DNA from: Pygmaiobacter massiliensis
Lineage (GTDB): Bacteria; Bacillota; Clostridia; Oscillospirales; Ruminococcaceae
NCBI RefSeq assembly: GCF_900199435.1
Contig: NZ_OAML01000003.1
Location: forward strand, 1-64,000
DNA: 64,000 nt
Direction of reading: 5' to 3'
The translations under genes and the position numbers were made by a program. Positions 50,846 to 62,623 of this stretch are shown here, piece after piece. The notes below the pieces were generated by a model. It searched no databases. It was not told where the DNA came from and saw only the letters and a program-made list of their open reading frames with translations. The stretch's first letter is position 1; the number at the start of each line of letters is the position of its first letter.

Positions 50846-51553
50846 ATGGATAAAGTAAAAATTCTAATCGTTGATGACGATAGAAATATCTGCGAGCTGC
50901 TTCGGCTTTATTTAGAAAAAGAAGGATATGAAACCACGCTGGCCTATGATGGGCAACAGGCACTAGAGGTTTTTGCCGATGCAAAACCGAACCTTGTGCT
51001 GCTTGATGTTATGATGCCGCGTATGGATGGCTGGGAAACCTGCCGCCGTATTCGCGCACTGGGCAACGTGCCCGTCATTATGCTGACAGCAAAAGGCGAA
51101 ACCTTTGATAAGGTGCTTGGCCTTGAACTTGGCGCGGATGATTATATTGTAAAGCCGTTTGACACCAAAGAGGTCGTGGCCCGCATCAAAGCCGTGTTGC
51201 GCCGTTACACCAGCAATTCCGGCACTGCCGAGGAAGAAAACAAGGTCATCAGCTTTGATCAGCTTAGCGTTGACCTCACCCGCTACGAGCTGAAAGTTGG
51301 TGGCAAGGTGGTAGATGCACCGCCGAAAGAGCTGGAGCTGCTTTATTTTCTTGCCAGCCACCCAAACCGCGTATTTAACCGCGACCAGCTGTTGGATGAA
51401 GTATGGGGCTTTGAGTATTACGGCGATTCCCGTACCATTGACGTGCACGTAAAACGCCTGCGCGAAAAACTGGAGGGTGTATCCGACCAATGGAGCCTCA
51501 AAACAGTCTGGAGCGTTGGCTACAAATTTGAAGTCAAGGATTCCGCTTCCTGA
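50846..51553 (+). CDS. OmpR/PhoB-family response regulator
   Basis: The 235-residue regulator has a receiver (acidic pair DDD at 10-12, phospho-acceptor Asp54 in LLDVMMPRMDG, Lys in IVKPFD). The C-terminal winged-helix DNA-binding domain (about 135-232) carries PPKELELLYFLASHPNRVF and SRTIDVHVKRLREKL. The start follows CACAGGAGGAAAAAC. It is paired with the kinase 71 bp downstream and lies near htrA, like CssR/CssS systems. Confidence 0.95.
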   Translation: MDKVKILIVDDDRNICELLRLYLEKEGYETTLAYDGQQALEVFADAKPNLVLLDVMMPRMDGWETCRRIRALGNVPVIMLTAKGETFDKVLGLELGADDYIVKPFDTKEVVARIKAVLRRYTSNSGTAEEENKVISFDQLSVDLTRYELKVGGKVVDAPPKELELLYFLASHPNRVFNRDQLLDEVWGFEYYGDSRTIDVHVKRLREKLEGVSDQWSLKTVWSVGYKFEVKDSAS

Positions 51554-51624
51554 TTTTTGCGGTGCTGCAACCTTTGCCGGCAGGGCAGGGTAGAGCTTTC
51601 CGCACAGAAAGGAGTCCCTAACCG

Positions 51625-53073
51625 ATGAACAAAAGCATCAGTAGCCGATTTTTTACTTCTACTGCTATTTTGCTAATTTCCAGCATTCTTTGTATGGGCA
51701 TCTGCCTGCTCTATTTTTCCACCAGCTACTTTCGCACCGAAAGTGAAAACAAGCTGCTCTCCAATGTACAAAACGTGGGCGATTTGTTTCGCTCTCAACT
51801 GGGCGGCACCGAACTTGCCGAGGTGAATGCACCTGCTATGCAGCAGGCGACCACCATCATTGCAAAATCTACCAGCAGCATTGTTTTTATTACCGATAAT
51901 TATGGCAATGTCGTCACCTCTAACTACGGTGCTGAGCGCTGGTTAAATAAAACAGCCATTGTGCCCGACCGTGTACTCAACCAGACCTTTACCGACGGTA
52001 AGTATACTGAGCTTGGCCAGTTGGGCGGGATGTTTGAAAGTCGCTTTTACACCGCGGGTGCTCCGCTTGTCAACAGCCAAGGCAGCATTGTGGGCTATGT
52101 TTTTGCCTCCTCCGATGCATCCAGCTTAACCCGCTTTTTGGAAGATATGCTTTCGCTCTTCATCGTGGCTTCAGGCGTTATGCTGCTGCTCTCGAGTATT
52201 TTCTCGGTATTCCTCACCGGCCGTATGACAAACCCACTGCGCAAAATCAGCGAAGCGGCACAAAGCTTCGGCAACGGAGATTTTACCGCGCGTGTTGAGG
52301 TGGACGGCGACGGAGAAATTGCCCAGCTTGCCGAAACCTTTAACAATATGGCAACCAAGTTGGAGGCCATCGACACCTCACGCCAGAGCTTTATGGGCAA
52401 TATCGCACACGAGCTGCGCACCCCAATGACGACCATCAAAGGCTTCGTCGACGGTATGCTGGACGGGACGATTCCCGAAGAGCGGCGCGACCACTATCTC
52501 GGCATTGTTTCGCAGGAGGTTGGCCGGCTTTCCCGGTTGACCCGCAGCATGCTGGACATCACAAAACTTGAAACTGGCGAATATGTAGTTTCGGCCGAAA
52601 ACTATGATGTGTGGGATACCATCAGCTCCATCATGTTTAGCCGCGAGCAGCAGTTTATTGAACGCCGTATTCGGCTGACCGGTTTTAACCCGCAAAAAAC
52701 CTGGGTTTATGCGGACCGTGACATTGTGCATCAGGTGCTTTACAACATTGTAGACAATGCCATTAAATTTACGCCAGACAGCGGCACCATTGATATTTCG
52801 GTAGAATCCCGTCAGGGCTTTGTCACCGTGGGTATCATGAACACAGGCGAGGGAATCCCCGAAGATGCATTGCCCTATGTGTTTGACCGCTTTTATAAGG
52901 CAGACCGCAGCCGCGGCCTGCACGCTCAGGGTAGCGGGCTTGGCCTGCACATTTGCAAGCAACTCATCAGCCGCAGCGGCGGTAAAATCTGGGTCGAAAG
53001 TGTGCCCGGTGAAAACACCAAGTTCTTATTTACGCTGCCTGCGGGCAAACCGGAAAAGCCAAACCGCAAGTAA
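51625..53073 (+). CDS. HAMP-domain sensor histidine kinase
   Basis: The 482-residue kinase has TM1 (9-31), an extracytoplasmic sensor of about 140 residues, TM2 (177-198) and a HAMP domain (198-250). The dimerisation/phospho-acceptor box is GNIAHELRTPMTT (His262). ATPase motifs are NIVDNAIKFT, TGEGI and GSGLGLHICKQL. It should phosphorylate the upstream regulator. The extracellular position of the sensor and the neighbouring HtrA protease suggest envelope-stress sensing. Confidence 0.95.
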   Translation: MNKSISSRFFTSTAILLISSILCMGICLLYFSTSYFRTESENKLLSNVQNVGDLFRSQLGGTELAEVNAPAMQQATTIIAKSTSSIVFITDNYGNVVTSNYGAERWLNKTAIVPDRVLNQTFTDGKYTELGQLGGMFESRFYTAGAPLVNSQGSIVGYVFASSDASSLTRFLEDMLSLFIVASGVMLLLSSIFSVFLTGRMTNPLRKISEAAQSFGNGDFTARVEVDGDGEIAQLAETFNNMATKLEAIDTSRQSFMGNIAHELRTPMTTIKGFVDGMLDGTIPEERRDHYLGIVSQEVGRLSRLTRSMLDITKLETGEYVVSAENYDVWDTISSIMFSREQQFIERRIRLTGFNPQKTWVYADRDIVHQVLYNIVDNAIKFTPDSGTIDISVESRQGFVTVGIMNTGEGIPEDALPYVFDRFYKADRSRGLHAQGSGLGLHICKQLISRSGGKIWVESVPGENTKFLFTLPAGKPEKPNRK

Positions 53074-53263
53074 AAGCATTGCCTTGCACTGGGTTTTGCA
53101 ACTGTGCTTGCCTTATAAAAGCTTTGTGCACAACAAAATTCAGACAGTTCCCACAAACTTTTTTCACAATTCTCGGATACACTAAGCTCAAGAAAACAAC
53201 GGCGGAAGTTTTCCACATTGTGGCTCCGCCCGTGTTGAAAATATATATGAGAGGTGTTTGCAC

Positions 53264-54478
53264 ATGGCAGACTTTAACAATGGCGAATTTAGGGATGAAT
53301 TCACCACATCGGCCTCCTCTGCGCAGCCGGGTGGTCCCGTCCCCGAATATAGTTATCACAATTTTCAAAAGCCCCCAAAAAAACGAGGAAGCGGCAAAAT
53401 TATCGCGCTTATCAGCCTTTTGCTGGTACTTGGCATCGGCACTATTTCCGGTCTTGGCATCGCGGTCTATCAGCTTACCGCACAGCCTGACAGCACAGCT
53501 AATCCGACAGGCGGTGAAGAGCATGTCGTGATTTCTCCGGCTATTAAAGAAGAAGGCCTTTCTACCAGTGAGATTGCTGCAAAAGCAATGCCCAGCGTGG
53601 TTGGCATCAATATCTACTCTGCACAGCAGGTGCAAAAAATCGGCGAAGCTTCTGGCATCGTGCTGAACACCGACGGCTACATTATTACCAACGCACATGT
53701 TGTTTCAGATGCGGCGGCAGTTACCGTCGTTCTTTCGGATGGCTCTGAGCATAACGCCGTAGTCATCGGCTCCGACAGCCGCACCGACCTTGCAGTGGTC
53801 AAGGTAGACCCCAACGGGCTAAACCTGGTACCTGCTGAATTTGGCGACAGCACCAAATGCAACCTTGGTGACGACGTGGTAGCCATGGGCAATGCAGGCG
53901 GCTACTACAACAGCGTTACCCGCGGTGTTATCTCCGGTCTGGACCGTGAGGTTTCCACCAGCATCGGCATCAACCTGATTCAGACAGACGCTGCCATCAA
54001 CCCGGGCAACTCGGGCGGTGCGCTGCTCAACTCTTCCGGTCAGGTCATTGCCATCAACTCTTCCAAGCTTGTCGGCTCTGAGATTGACAGCATGGGCTTC
54101 GCAATCCCCATCAATGAGGCAAAGCCGATTCTCGATAACCTTATCAGCTATGGCCATGTAAAAGACCGCGCCCAGCTCGGTGTAACGATTGTTCCGCTGA
54201 ATGCAACCACCGGCTCGATGTACGGGCTGCCGATACAAGGTCTTTATATCACTCAGATCAGCGAAAAGAGCAATCTTTTCCAGGCGGGCATCACTCGCGG
54301 CGACGTGCTGGTAAAAGCTAATAACGTTGTGCTGAGCGAAAGCGAAGATTTGATTCGCGAGCTGGAAAAGAACAAACCCGGCGACCAGATGATCCTTGTA
54401 GTAAACAAATCCAATGGTCAAGAAGTATCTGTTACGATTATTTTACAGGATGCAGATACCTTTGTGGTAACTCAATAA
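53264..54478 (+). CDS. HtrA/DegP-like membrane-anchored serine protease (S1C)
   Basis: The 404-residue protease has a 45-residue cytoplasmic Pro-rich tail, one transmembrane helix (46-68), and a trypsin-like domain with catalytic His145 (TNAHVV), Asp175 (RTDLAVV) and Ser250 (NPGNSGGA). A single C-terminal PDZ domain (about 305-400) follows. It degrades or refolds misfolded exported proteins. ATG 53264 follows GAGAGGTGTTTGCAC. It lies 190 bp after the histidine kinase, with a TTTTCCACA-containing spacer between. Confidence 0.94.
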   Translation: MADFNNGEFRDEFTTSASSAQPGGPVPEYSYHNFQKPPKKRGSGKIIALISLLLVLGIGTISGLGIAVYQLTAQPDSTANPTGGEEHVVISPAIKEEGLSTSEIAAKAMPSVVGINIYSAQQVQKIGEASGIVLNTDGYIITNAHVVSDAAAVTVVLSDGSEHNAVVIGSDSRTDLAVVKVDPNGLNLVPAEFGDSTKCNLGDDVVAMGNAGGYYNSVTRGVISGLDREVSTSIGINLIQTDAAINPGNSGGALLNSSGQVIAINSSKLVGSEIDSMGFAIPINEAKPILDNLISYGHVKDRAQLGVTIVPLNATTGSMYGLPIQGLYITQISEKSNLFQAGITRGDVLVKANNVVLSESEDLIRELEKNKPGDQMILVVNKSNGQEVSVTIILQDADTFVVTQ

Positions 54479-54486
54479 AATAAGTT

Positions 54487-54529
54487 AAAAAGCGTGCTCG
54501 GAGCCAGTTCTCCCTGCACGCTTTTTTTG
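54487..54529 (+). terminator. Terminator of htrA
   Basis: AAAAAGCGTGC pairs with GCACGCTTTTTTT across about 19 bases. Confidence 0.82.
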
Positions 54530-54532
54530 TCG

Positions 54533-54575
54533 AAAAGTTTTCAACAGACTGTGAATTTAGATGTTGAAAACTTTT
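54533..54575. repeat. Perfect 14-bp inverted repeat containing TTTTCAACA motifs
   Basis: AAAAGTTTTCAACA (54533-54546) and its exact complement TGTTGAAAACTTTT (54562-54575) flank a 15-base spacer. It lies just past the htrA terminator and includes DnaA-box-like 9-mers on both strands. Confidence 0.8.
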
Positions 54576-54610
54576 TTAGCTCGTCTTTTTTTGGCTGATT
54601 TACGTAATCT

Positions 54611-54633
54611 TTTTTCCACAAAAAAATGTGGAA
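54611..54633. repeat. Inverted TTCCACA/TGTGGAA pair
   Basis: TTTTTCCACA (54611-54620) is followed by six A residues and TGTGGAA (54627-54633). Each half resembles a DnaA box (TTATCCACA) with one or two changes. Confidence 0.6.
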
Positions 54634-54660
54634 TTCTGCCTTGTCCTATTTTCTTCTGCG

Positions 54661-54690
54661 AAAAAAGCCGGAAAATGATCCGGCTTTTTT
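54661..54690 (+). terminator. Orphan terminator upstream of the DUF1540 gene
   Basis: AAAAAAGCCGGA pairs with TCCGGCTTTTTT. No gene ends before it after htrA's own terminator, so it may end a short RNA or act as an attenuator. Confidence 0.7.
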
Positions 54691-54848
54691 CGGTGGTGAG
54701 GCCCCACCCATATCGCGCAGGCGGGGCGTTTCTGCCCTATTGCCCACGCTCCTCCTTATTCTATGTTAGAAGGCTTGTTTGGGTGTGCATACAAAGCCCT
54801 TGTTTGCCCATACTTTTTTTATCGTATCATCTGCAAAGGAGGCCTTAT

Positions 54849-55028
54849 ATGAACCGCAGCAATCCCAACTATGCAATTGAGTGCACAATTGATGAGTGCG
54901 CCAACCACTGTGATTGTGAGCCCTGCTGTGCGCTGAGCCGTATTTCCATCTGTTCTTGCTCTGACACAAAAGCCCTGGACGCCGGCCACACCGAGTGCGC
55001 AAGCTTTAAACCAAAGCCGAAATATTAA
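54849..55028 (+). CDS. DUF1540-domain small cysteine-rich protein
   Basis: The 59-residue protein has ten cysteines arranged as in DUF1540 (CTIDECANHCDCEPCC, then CSCSD and a final TECASF), a likely metal-binding fold of unknown role common in Clostridia. ATG 54849 follows the strong site CAAAGGAGGCCTTAT. It has a 310-bp upstream region with two inverted repeats and a terminator-like hairpin, suggesting regulation. Confidence 0.9.
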   Translation: MNRSNPNYAIECTIDECANHCDCEPCCALSRISICSCSDTKALDAGHTECASFKPKPKY

Positions 55029-55146
55029 AAGCTGCATTCTCTTTTTGGCATCGGCATCCATATCTGGCAGGCAAACTTCAGCGCCTGATTTGCTGTAAGC
55101 CTAAGGTTTTATCAGTAGCCCGCTTGTTATGGGCACATTGGGGCAA

Positions 55147-55235
55147 CTGGCCTGCCTGTGCTTGATACCATAATGCTATTGCTGCCCGTTTACTTGCCTT
55201 CTAAGGGATGAGACGCAGGTAATGCAGGCGGCCAG
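55147..55235. other. Long imperfect hairpin in an otherwise empty intergenic region
   Basis: Between 55029 and 55289 there is no gene. CTGGCC-(T)-GCCTGT (55147 on) pairs with GCAGGC-GGCCAG (to 55235), with a further TACC/GGTA pair inside, forming an 89-nt imperfect hairpin. A smaller GCCC/GGGC hairpin lies at about 55117-55133. It may be part of a structured RNA; strand undetermined. Confidence 0.4.
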
Positions 55236-55293
55236 AAATTTTAAAAAAAGTTGTGTCCATTGCTTTGGCTAAAAGTAATTTTAACGTAAACAA

Positions 55294-55325
55294 AAGCCAT
55301 ACCCAAAACCGGGTATGGCTTGTTT
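55294..55325 (-). terminator. Terminator of the four-helix membrane protein gene
   Basis: AAGCCATACCC pairs with GGGTATGGCTT across CAAAACC-type bases; the minus-strand tail is TTGTTT. Confidence 0.75.
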
Positions 55326-55369
55326 GTTTCAGTTTTTTACCGACTGCCGCAACAGCATTGGTAAAGCGA

Positions 55370-55888
55370 TTACTCTGCTTTGGTTGCTTCCAAAACTTCA
55401 GCAGCTTCTTCGTTGGTCAGCTCTTCTGCTGTGCACTCTGCGCAGTCATCGGTAACGACAACAGCTTCGATTACTTCTTCAGCAGCTTCCTGCTTGGCTT
55501 TTTTCTCATAAGAAGCAAGCAGCAGTGCAATGAGGAGCACGACAACTTTGCCCGCTACGAGGCCATAAGCCAAAGTGGTGTCCTGGCTGCCCAGACCGAA
55601 AGAGTAGATCTGGCCGGCTGCCTGATACAGCAGGGCGAAAAGGCAGACATACAATACACCTGCATAAGTGAAACCCCAGCGCACAGACGCTTTCTCAAAG
55701 GCCGGCAGCGAAACGAGAATTGCACCTACCGGCAGAAGCATTACACCGAGAATCACCAGCGTGTGTGCGATGGAAAGGCTGGAGAATGGCATACTATTGA
55801 GCAGGCTGGTGAGCAAGAATACTTCGCCAAGGAAAACGACCGAGAAAATTGCGGAAGCGACCATACGGGCAGTGGATACTTTTTTCAT
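55370..55888 (-). CDS. Four-helix membrane protein with acidic tail, unknown function
   Basis: I do not recognise this 172-residue protein. Four hydrophobic helices (about 10-30, 39-60, 73-92 and 104-124) are followed by a short basic stretch and a 40-residue acidic, Ala/Glu-rich cytoplasmic tail with two Cys (DDCAEC). Codon choice is strongly biased, suggesting high expression. The ATG at 55888 follows AAGAGGAGTTTGATAGT. It stands alone before gyrA's terminator region. Confidence 0.65.
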   Translation of the reverse strand: MKKVSTARMVASAIFSVVFLGEVFLLTSLLNSMPFSSLSIAHTLVILGVMLLPVGAILVSLPAFEKASVRWGFTYAGVLYVCLFALLYQAAGQIYSFGLGSQDTTLAYGLVAGKVVVLLIALLLASYEKKAKQEAAEEVIEAVVVTDDCAECTAEELTNEEAAEVLEATKAE

Positions 55889-56220
55889 ACTATCAAACTC
55901 CTCTTATTGCGCCTTTCGGCTGCTTTTAACATGCTAAAAAAATTATAAACTGCGAATGTTAAAGATATGTGAAGACGAAGTGGGCGAAAAATAAAAGCTT
56001 TCACCGTAACGAGGCCAATTCGCTATCCTATTGAAACCTGCGGGCAAAACAGCTGCTTTTCTCTGTGTCCCGCTGTACGTTATCTACCTTTTCTTGCAAA
56101 AAGAGTATTTGCACAGACTTGTCCGATACAAAAAGAAAACGTTTTCGGTTTTTATTATAACACTGCTCTATAATAGCGTCCACCATAAATTGCCACTTTT
56201 TGACGATTTTATTTTTTGAT
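55889..56220. other. Intergenic region upstream of the membrane protein, no gene seen
   Basis: This 330-bp AT-rich stretch should contain the promoter of the membrane protein gene. Plus-strand frames lack ribosome sites. No hairpin other than the gyrA terminator to its right is evident. Confidence 0.45.
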
Positions 56221-56272
56221 AAAAAACAGCGAGGGCTGCTTGCTTATGGCAGCCCTCGCTGTTTTATCTTTT
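56221..56272 (-). terminator. Terminator of the gyrB-gyrA region
   Basis: A 17-bp perfect stem (AAAACAGCGAGGGCTGC with its complement) and A/T tails on both sides close gyrA. Confidence 0.92.
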
Positions 56273-56296
56273 TAACTTTGCAGAAATAAGAAAACC

Positions 56297-58810
56297 TTAT
56301 TCTTCCGGTGCGTCGGTGACGTCGGTAGCTTCTACTTCGATAACGTCCTCATCCGAAATAACGTCTTCCTCATCGTTGCGAGGAGTTGCGGCAACGGTGA
56401 CAACCTTGTCGTTTTCACCCACACGCATTACGCGCACGCCGCCTGCATAGCGGCTCTGCACATTGATATCCTCAACATGCATACGGATGATGACACCCTC
56501 CGACGAAATCAAGATGATATCGTCCTCCGGTTTGACAACACGAACACCTGCAACAGCACCGCCCTTTTCAGAAGCATAGTTTTTGATGCCCTTACCGCCG
56601 CGGTACTGCAGGCGATATTCTGAAATCGGAGTGCGGCGGCCCTGGCCGTTTTCTGAAACGGTCAGCAGCTCGCCATCTTCCTGTGCAATCGCCATGCCAA
56701 CAACATAGTCGCCGTCGTCCAGGGTAATGGCTTTTACGCCGCGTGCCATACGGGAAAGGGGACGTGCATCCTCTTCCGAGAAGCGAATCGCAACGCCGTT
56801 GTGGGTTGCAACAATCAGCTCATCTTTGCCGCTGGTAATACGGGTCCATGCCAGCTGGTCGCCCTCATCCAGACCAATTGCGATAAGGCCCGACTTACGG
56901 ATATTGCGATAGCTTGCCAGCGTGGTACGTTTGATGATACCGTTGCGGGTAACCATCACGAGGTAGTTGGATTCATCCTCATCTTTTGCCACTTTCAGCA
57001 TGCTGGTGATTTTCTCATCCGGCATCAGCGGCAAAATATTGACGATGTTGGTACCGCGCGACTGACGGCTGCCTTCCGGCACCTCGTAGCCCTTGATGCG
57101 ATAAACACGGCCCATATTGCTCACAAAGAGGATGTAGTCATGCGTAGAGCCGATGAACAGCTCCTCGACGAAGTCTTCATCACGGCGGTTCATACCGATA
57201 ATACCACGGCCACCGCGCTTCTGGCTGCGGTAGGTATCAGACGGCTGGCGTTTGATATAGCCAAAGTGGGTGAGGGTATAGACACAGTCTTCTTCGGGAA
57301 TCAAATCCTCAATGTCCACTTCGCCCGAAACTGCGGCGATGTCAGTGCGGCGCTCATCGCCGTATTTGTCGCGCAGTGCAAGAATTTCGCTCTTTACGAT
57401 TTCCAGCACCTTTGCGTCATCAGAAAGAATTTCTTTCCATTTTGCAATTTTGCCTTCTAGCTCGCCCAATTCATCCAGAATCTTTTTAATCTCAAGACCG
57501 GCGAGCTGACCAAGACGGAACGCCACGATTGCGGCGGCCTGCGGCTCGTCAAACTCGAACTTTTCTTTGATAGCAGCTTTTGCTTCTGCCTGGCCACCTT
57601 TACAGGCGCGGATGGTCTTGATAATCTCGTCTACGATGTCGGTAGCGCGGCGCAGACCATCGAGGATATGCGCACGCTCTTCTGCTTTGCGCAAATCGAA
57701 GGCGGTTCTGCGGCGAATGACCTCATCCTGGAAGCGGATGTACTTTTCGAGCATCTGCTTGAGGGTCATAACCTTCGGCACACCACCGTCGAGCGCCAGC
57801 ATAATGACACCCACGGTGTCTTGCAGCTGGGTGTACTGATAAAGCTGGTTGAGCACCACCTGCGCATTGGCTTCGCGTTTCAGCTCAATAACAATACGCA
57901 TACCGTTACGGTTGGATTCATCGTTTAAGTCACTGATACCCTCGATACGCTTATCTTTTACAAGGTTCGCGATGCTTTCGAGCAATCTGGACTTATTGAC
58001 CATATACGGAATTTCGGTGACGATAATTTGGAAACGGCCATTCGGCTTTTCCTCAATCTCTGCCTTGCTGCGCAGAATAATTTTGCCGCGCCCGGTAGCA
58101 TAGGCTGCGCGAATACCGCTGCGGCCCATAATAATACCGCCGGTGGGGAAGTCCGGTCCTTTGATGTGCTCCATCAAATCCGGCAACTCTGCTTCTGGGT
58201 TATCAATCAGGCAGATAACTGCGTCGATGACCTCGCAAATGTTATGGGGCGGGATGTTGGTTGCCATGCCGACGGCGATACCGGTAGAGCCGTTGATGAG
58301 CAGGTTCGGCACACGGCTGGGCAACACGGTGGGTTCCTGTTTCGACTCGTCAAAGTTCGGCATAAAGTCGATGGTATCTTTGTCGAGGTCGGTCAGCAGG
58401 TCAACTGCCATTTTGCTCATACGAGCTTCGGTATAACGATAAGCTGCCGGGGGGTCACCGTCTACCGAGCCAAAGTTGCCCTGGCCGTCTACCAGAGGGT
58501 AGCGCAGCGAGAAATCCTGTGCCAAACGAACCATCGCATCGTAAACGGAAGCGTCACCATGGGGATGATAACTACCGAGCACCGCACCGACGGTATCCGC
58601 CGATTTACGGTAGGGGTGAGAGGGGTCATTGCCACGCTCGTGCATCGTGTACAAAATGCGGCGGTGCACCGGCTTTAAGCCGTCGCGTACGTCCGGCAGT
58701 GCACGTGCCACAATAACCGACATCGAGTAGTCGAGAAATGCGTCTCTTACCTCTTTGTCGATATCACGCACGATCAGTTTCGTGCCTTGTATGCTAATGT
58801 TTTCTGTCAT
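56297..58810 (-). CDS. gyrA: DNA gyrase subunit A
   Basis: GyrA is the DNA cleavage/religation subunit of gyrase. The 837-residue protein has catalytic Tyr126 (AAYRYTEAR), the QKRGGRG GyrA box (wrapping domain) and an acidic C-terminal tail. The quinolone region reads [10 protein letters not shown] (82-91), with Ala87 at the position that is Ser83 in E. coli, and Asp91 matching Asp87. Ala here is natural in mycobacteria and lowers quinolone sensitivity. It follows gyrB after 54 bp, the standard order. Confidence 0.98.
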   Translation of the reverse strand: MTENISIQGTKLIVRDIDKEVRDAFLDYSMSVIVARALPDVRDGLKPVHRRILYTMHERGNDPSHPYRKSADTVGAVLGSYHPHGDASVYDAMVRLAQDFSLRYPLVDGQGNFGSVDGDPPAAYRYTEARMSKMAVDLLTDLDKDTIDFMPNFDESKQEPTVLPSRVPNLLINGSTGIAVGMATNIPPHNICEVIDAVICLIDNPEAELPDLMEHIKGPDFPTGGIIMGRSGIRAAYATGRGKIILRSKAEIEEKPNGRFQIIVTEIPYMVNKSRLLESIANLVKDKRIEGISDLNDESNRNGMRIVIELKREANAQVVLNQLYQYTQLQDTVGVIMLALDGGVPKVMTLKQMLEKYIRFQDEVIRRRTAFDLRKAEERAHILDGLRRATDIVDEIIKTIRACKGGQAEAKAAIKEKFEFDEPQAAAIVAFRLGQLAGLEIKKILDELGELEGKIAKWKEILSDDAKVLEIVKSEILALRDKYGDERRTDIAAVSGEVDIEDLIPEEDCVYTLTHFGYIKRQPSDTYRSQKRGGRGIIGMNRRDEDFVEELFIGSTHDYILFVSNMGRVYRIKGYEVPEGSRQSRGTNIVNILPLMPDEKITSMLKVAKDEDESNYLVMVTRNGIIKRTTLASYRNIRKSGLIAIGLDEGDQLAWTRITSGKDELIVATHNGVAIRFSEEDARPLSRMARGVKAITLDDGDYVVGMAIAQEDGELLTVSENGQGRRTPISEYRLQYRGGKGIKNYASEKGGAVAGVRVVKPEDDIILISSEGVIIRMHVEDINVQSRYAGGVRVMRVGENDKVVTVAATPRNDEEDVISDEDVIEVEATDVTDAPEE

Positions 58811-58864
58811 TATTCAACCAAAACCTTTCTGTGCCAATACGGTTTGCCAAAACGCTGCGGCAGT

Positions 58865-60823
<1,959 letters not shown>

Positions 60824-60903
60824 TTATAGAGCAGTATGGGGCATAAATCTATGCCCGGTGGGGAAACCATCTTTCGCCTCAGTCCCCAGCGAAAAAAGTT
60901 TCC

Positions 60904-61173
60904 TTATATATTTTTAATCCCGTCGATATAGCCGCTTCTCTTTTTTAAAGTAGAGGCTGAAATCTGGGAAATATAGATGGTGGTACGCTGCCCGTTTGCA
61001 GTGACAATAAAGCTTTTGGGTAATTCGCTTGTTACATAAACGACACGGCCCTCAATTTCGCCTTTTCTCAAGTAATCGCGGGTGCGTCGGCTAATGGTAG
61101 AGGTATCCAGATCAAAGATACCGAGAATATCCCGGGTGCGAATAATCACATCGGTGCCAAGATGCAGATACAT
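60904..61173 (-). CDS. remB: RemB-like DUF370 protein (YaaB)
   Basis: The 89-residue protein starts MYLHLGTDVIIRTRDILGIF, contains the TSTISRRTRDYL segment and ends with a basic C-terminus, as in DUF370/RemB proteins found between recF and gyrB. In Bacillus RemA/RemB regulate matrix genes and RemA binds DNA. A role here is inferred only from family and position. The start follows AGTGAGGAAGTTTGT, ten bases after recF's stop. Confidence 0.9.
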   Translation of the reverse strand: MYLHLGTDVIIRTRDILGIFDLDTSTISRRTRDYLRKGEIEGRVVYVTSELPKSFIVTANGQRTTIYISQISASTLKKRSGYIDGIKNI

Positions 61174-61183
61174 ACAAACTTCC

Positions 61184-62275
61184 TCACTTTATTTTGCTCA
61201 AAGTTCCTGCTTCCATGCGGTAAACAGCGCCTTGCACGTGGTCAAATGGCGATGCTTCACAGCTGGTGATGAATACCTGCCGCCCCTCAATGCGAGAAAG
61301 CAGAAAATCCTGCCGTGCACTGTCCAGTTCCGAAAGCACATCGTCGAGCAGCATGACCGGCTGCTGACCGGTAGTAGCTGCAATCTGCTGTGCTTCGCTC
61401 AGCTTTAAGCTGAGTACAGCGCTGCGCTGTTGACCCTGGCTGGCAAATACCCGTGCTTCCTCACCGCCAATGCGAATTTCAATATCTTCGCGGTGGGGAC
61501 CCGCGGTGCAGAATCCGGCACGCAGGTCAGCAGGGCGTCTTTCCCTAATTACCGTCCGCAGCTCCTCTGCGGTTTCGGCTGTCGGGCTATATCCAAACGT
61601 GCAGCTTTCGCTGCCGCTCGAAATACTTTGATAGGTACGCTGTGCTTCCTCAAACAGCCCCTCGGTGTAACGCTTGCGGTGAGCAATCATCTCGGCTCCC
61701 GCAGCTGCAAGCTCTTCATCAAAAGAATCTAAAAGATATTCTACATCTGGAAATCTTCTTGCATCTTTCAGCAGAGCGTTTTTTTGGGTAAGTGCCCGCA
61801 GATACCTTTTATAAATGCCAAGGTAGCCAGGATAAAGCTGACACAAAGCAGCGTCTAAAAACTTTCTGCGCTCCTCCGGGCTTCCCTTTACCAAAGAAAG
61901 ATGGTTTGGGGCAAACACAATGGCGTAAAAATGACCCGCAAGATTAGTTGCACGCCCAAAATCCACACCGTTTATTTTAGCAAACCGTCCTTTTTTGTCG
62001 GCCTCGGCGCCGCCAATGGCAATCCGGAACATATCCTCACCGGTATCGCCCTCTGCCGTCGCAAGAATCTCAGCAAAGGGTGTGCCTTTGCGAACCAAAT
62101 CACCATCTTTGCCGCCGCGGAAACTTTTGGCTCCCGAAAGCAGCCAGATGCTCTCCAGCAGATTGGTTTTACCCTGGCCGTTTTTGCCGCAGATAACAGT
62201 GAGACGGTCGCCAGGGGAGAGCGACGCTTCTTCAATATTGCGGTAGTTGCGCACACAGTGTTCTTTTAAAATCAC
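61184..62275 (-). CDS. recF: DNA replication and repair protein RecF
   Basis: RecF is an SMC-like ATPase that loads RecA at gaps. The 363-residue protein has Walker [10 protein letters not shown] (residues 30-38), the signature SQGQQRS and Walker [12 protein letters not shown]. It starts with GTG 62275, overlapping the yaaA stop by four bases (GTGA). Confidence 0.97.
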   Translation of the reverse strand: MILKEHCVRNYRNIEEASLSPGDRLTVICGKNGQGKTNLLESIWLLSGAKSFRGGKDGDLVRKGTPFAEILATAEGDTGEDMFRIAIGGAEADKKGRFAKINGVDFGRATNLAGHFYAIVFAPNHLSLVKGSPEERRKFLDAALCQLYPGYLGIYKRYLRALTQKNALLKDARRFPDVEYLLDSFDEELAAAGAEMIAHRKRYTEGLFEEAQRTYQSISSGSESCTFGYSPTAETAEELRTVIRERRPADLRAGFCTAGPHREDIEIRIGGEEARVFASQGQQRSAVLSLKLSEAQQIAATTGQQPVMLLDDVLSELDSARQDFLLSRIEGRQVFITSCEASPFDHVQGAVYRMEAGTLSKIK

Positions 62276-62493
62276 TCTGCGACAACCTCTACTTCGTAAT
62301 TTTCAATCCGCACCTTATCGCCCGGACGAATTTTTTTGCCGCGCATTGTGCAAACCTCTCCGTTTACATAGACGACTCCGTCCTGAATTGCAAGTTTTGC
62401 CTCGCCGCCCGTGGGCAGCACGCTAGCAAATTTTAAAAGGTCACCCAGTTTAATAAACTCGGTATGGATTGCACAGGTTTCTTTTTCGATCAT
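62272..62493 (-). CDS. yaaA: S4-domain RNA-binding protein YaaA
   Basis: This 73-residue S4-like protein ([39 protein letters not shown]) is the small protein conserved between dnaN and recF in Firmicutes, thought to bind structured RNA or ribosomes. The ATG at 62493 follows CCCAAAGGAGGATTTTT. Confidence 0.95.
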   Translation of the reverse strand: MIEKETCAIHTEFIKLGDLLKFASVLPTGGEAKLAIQDGVVYVNGEVCTMRGKKIRPGDKVRIENYEVEVVAE

Positions 62494-62623
62494 AAAAATC
62501 CTCCTTTGGGATTTTCAAAAAGGCATCGGCTTTCACCGTTTTGTTCTTGCTCGCACCTTTTCTTTCTATTAAAAAAGGTATGTATCGAAAAAGCCGCCGC
62601 TTTTGGGCGCTTTTTCTGTTTTA

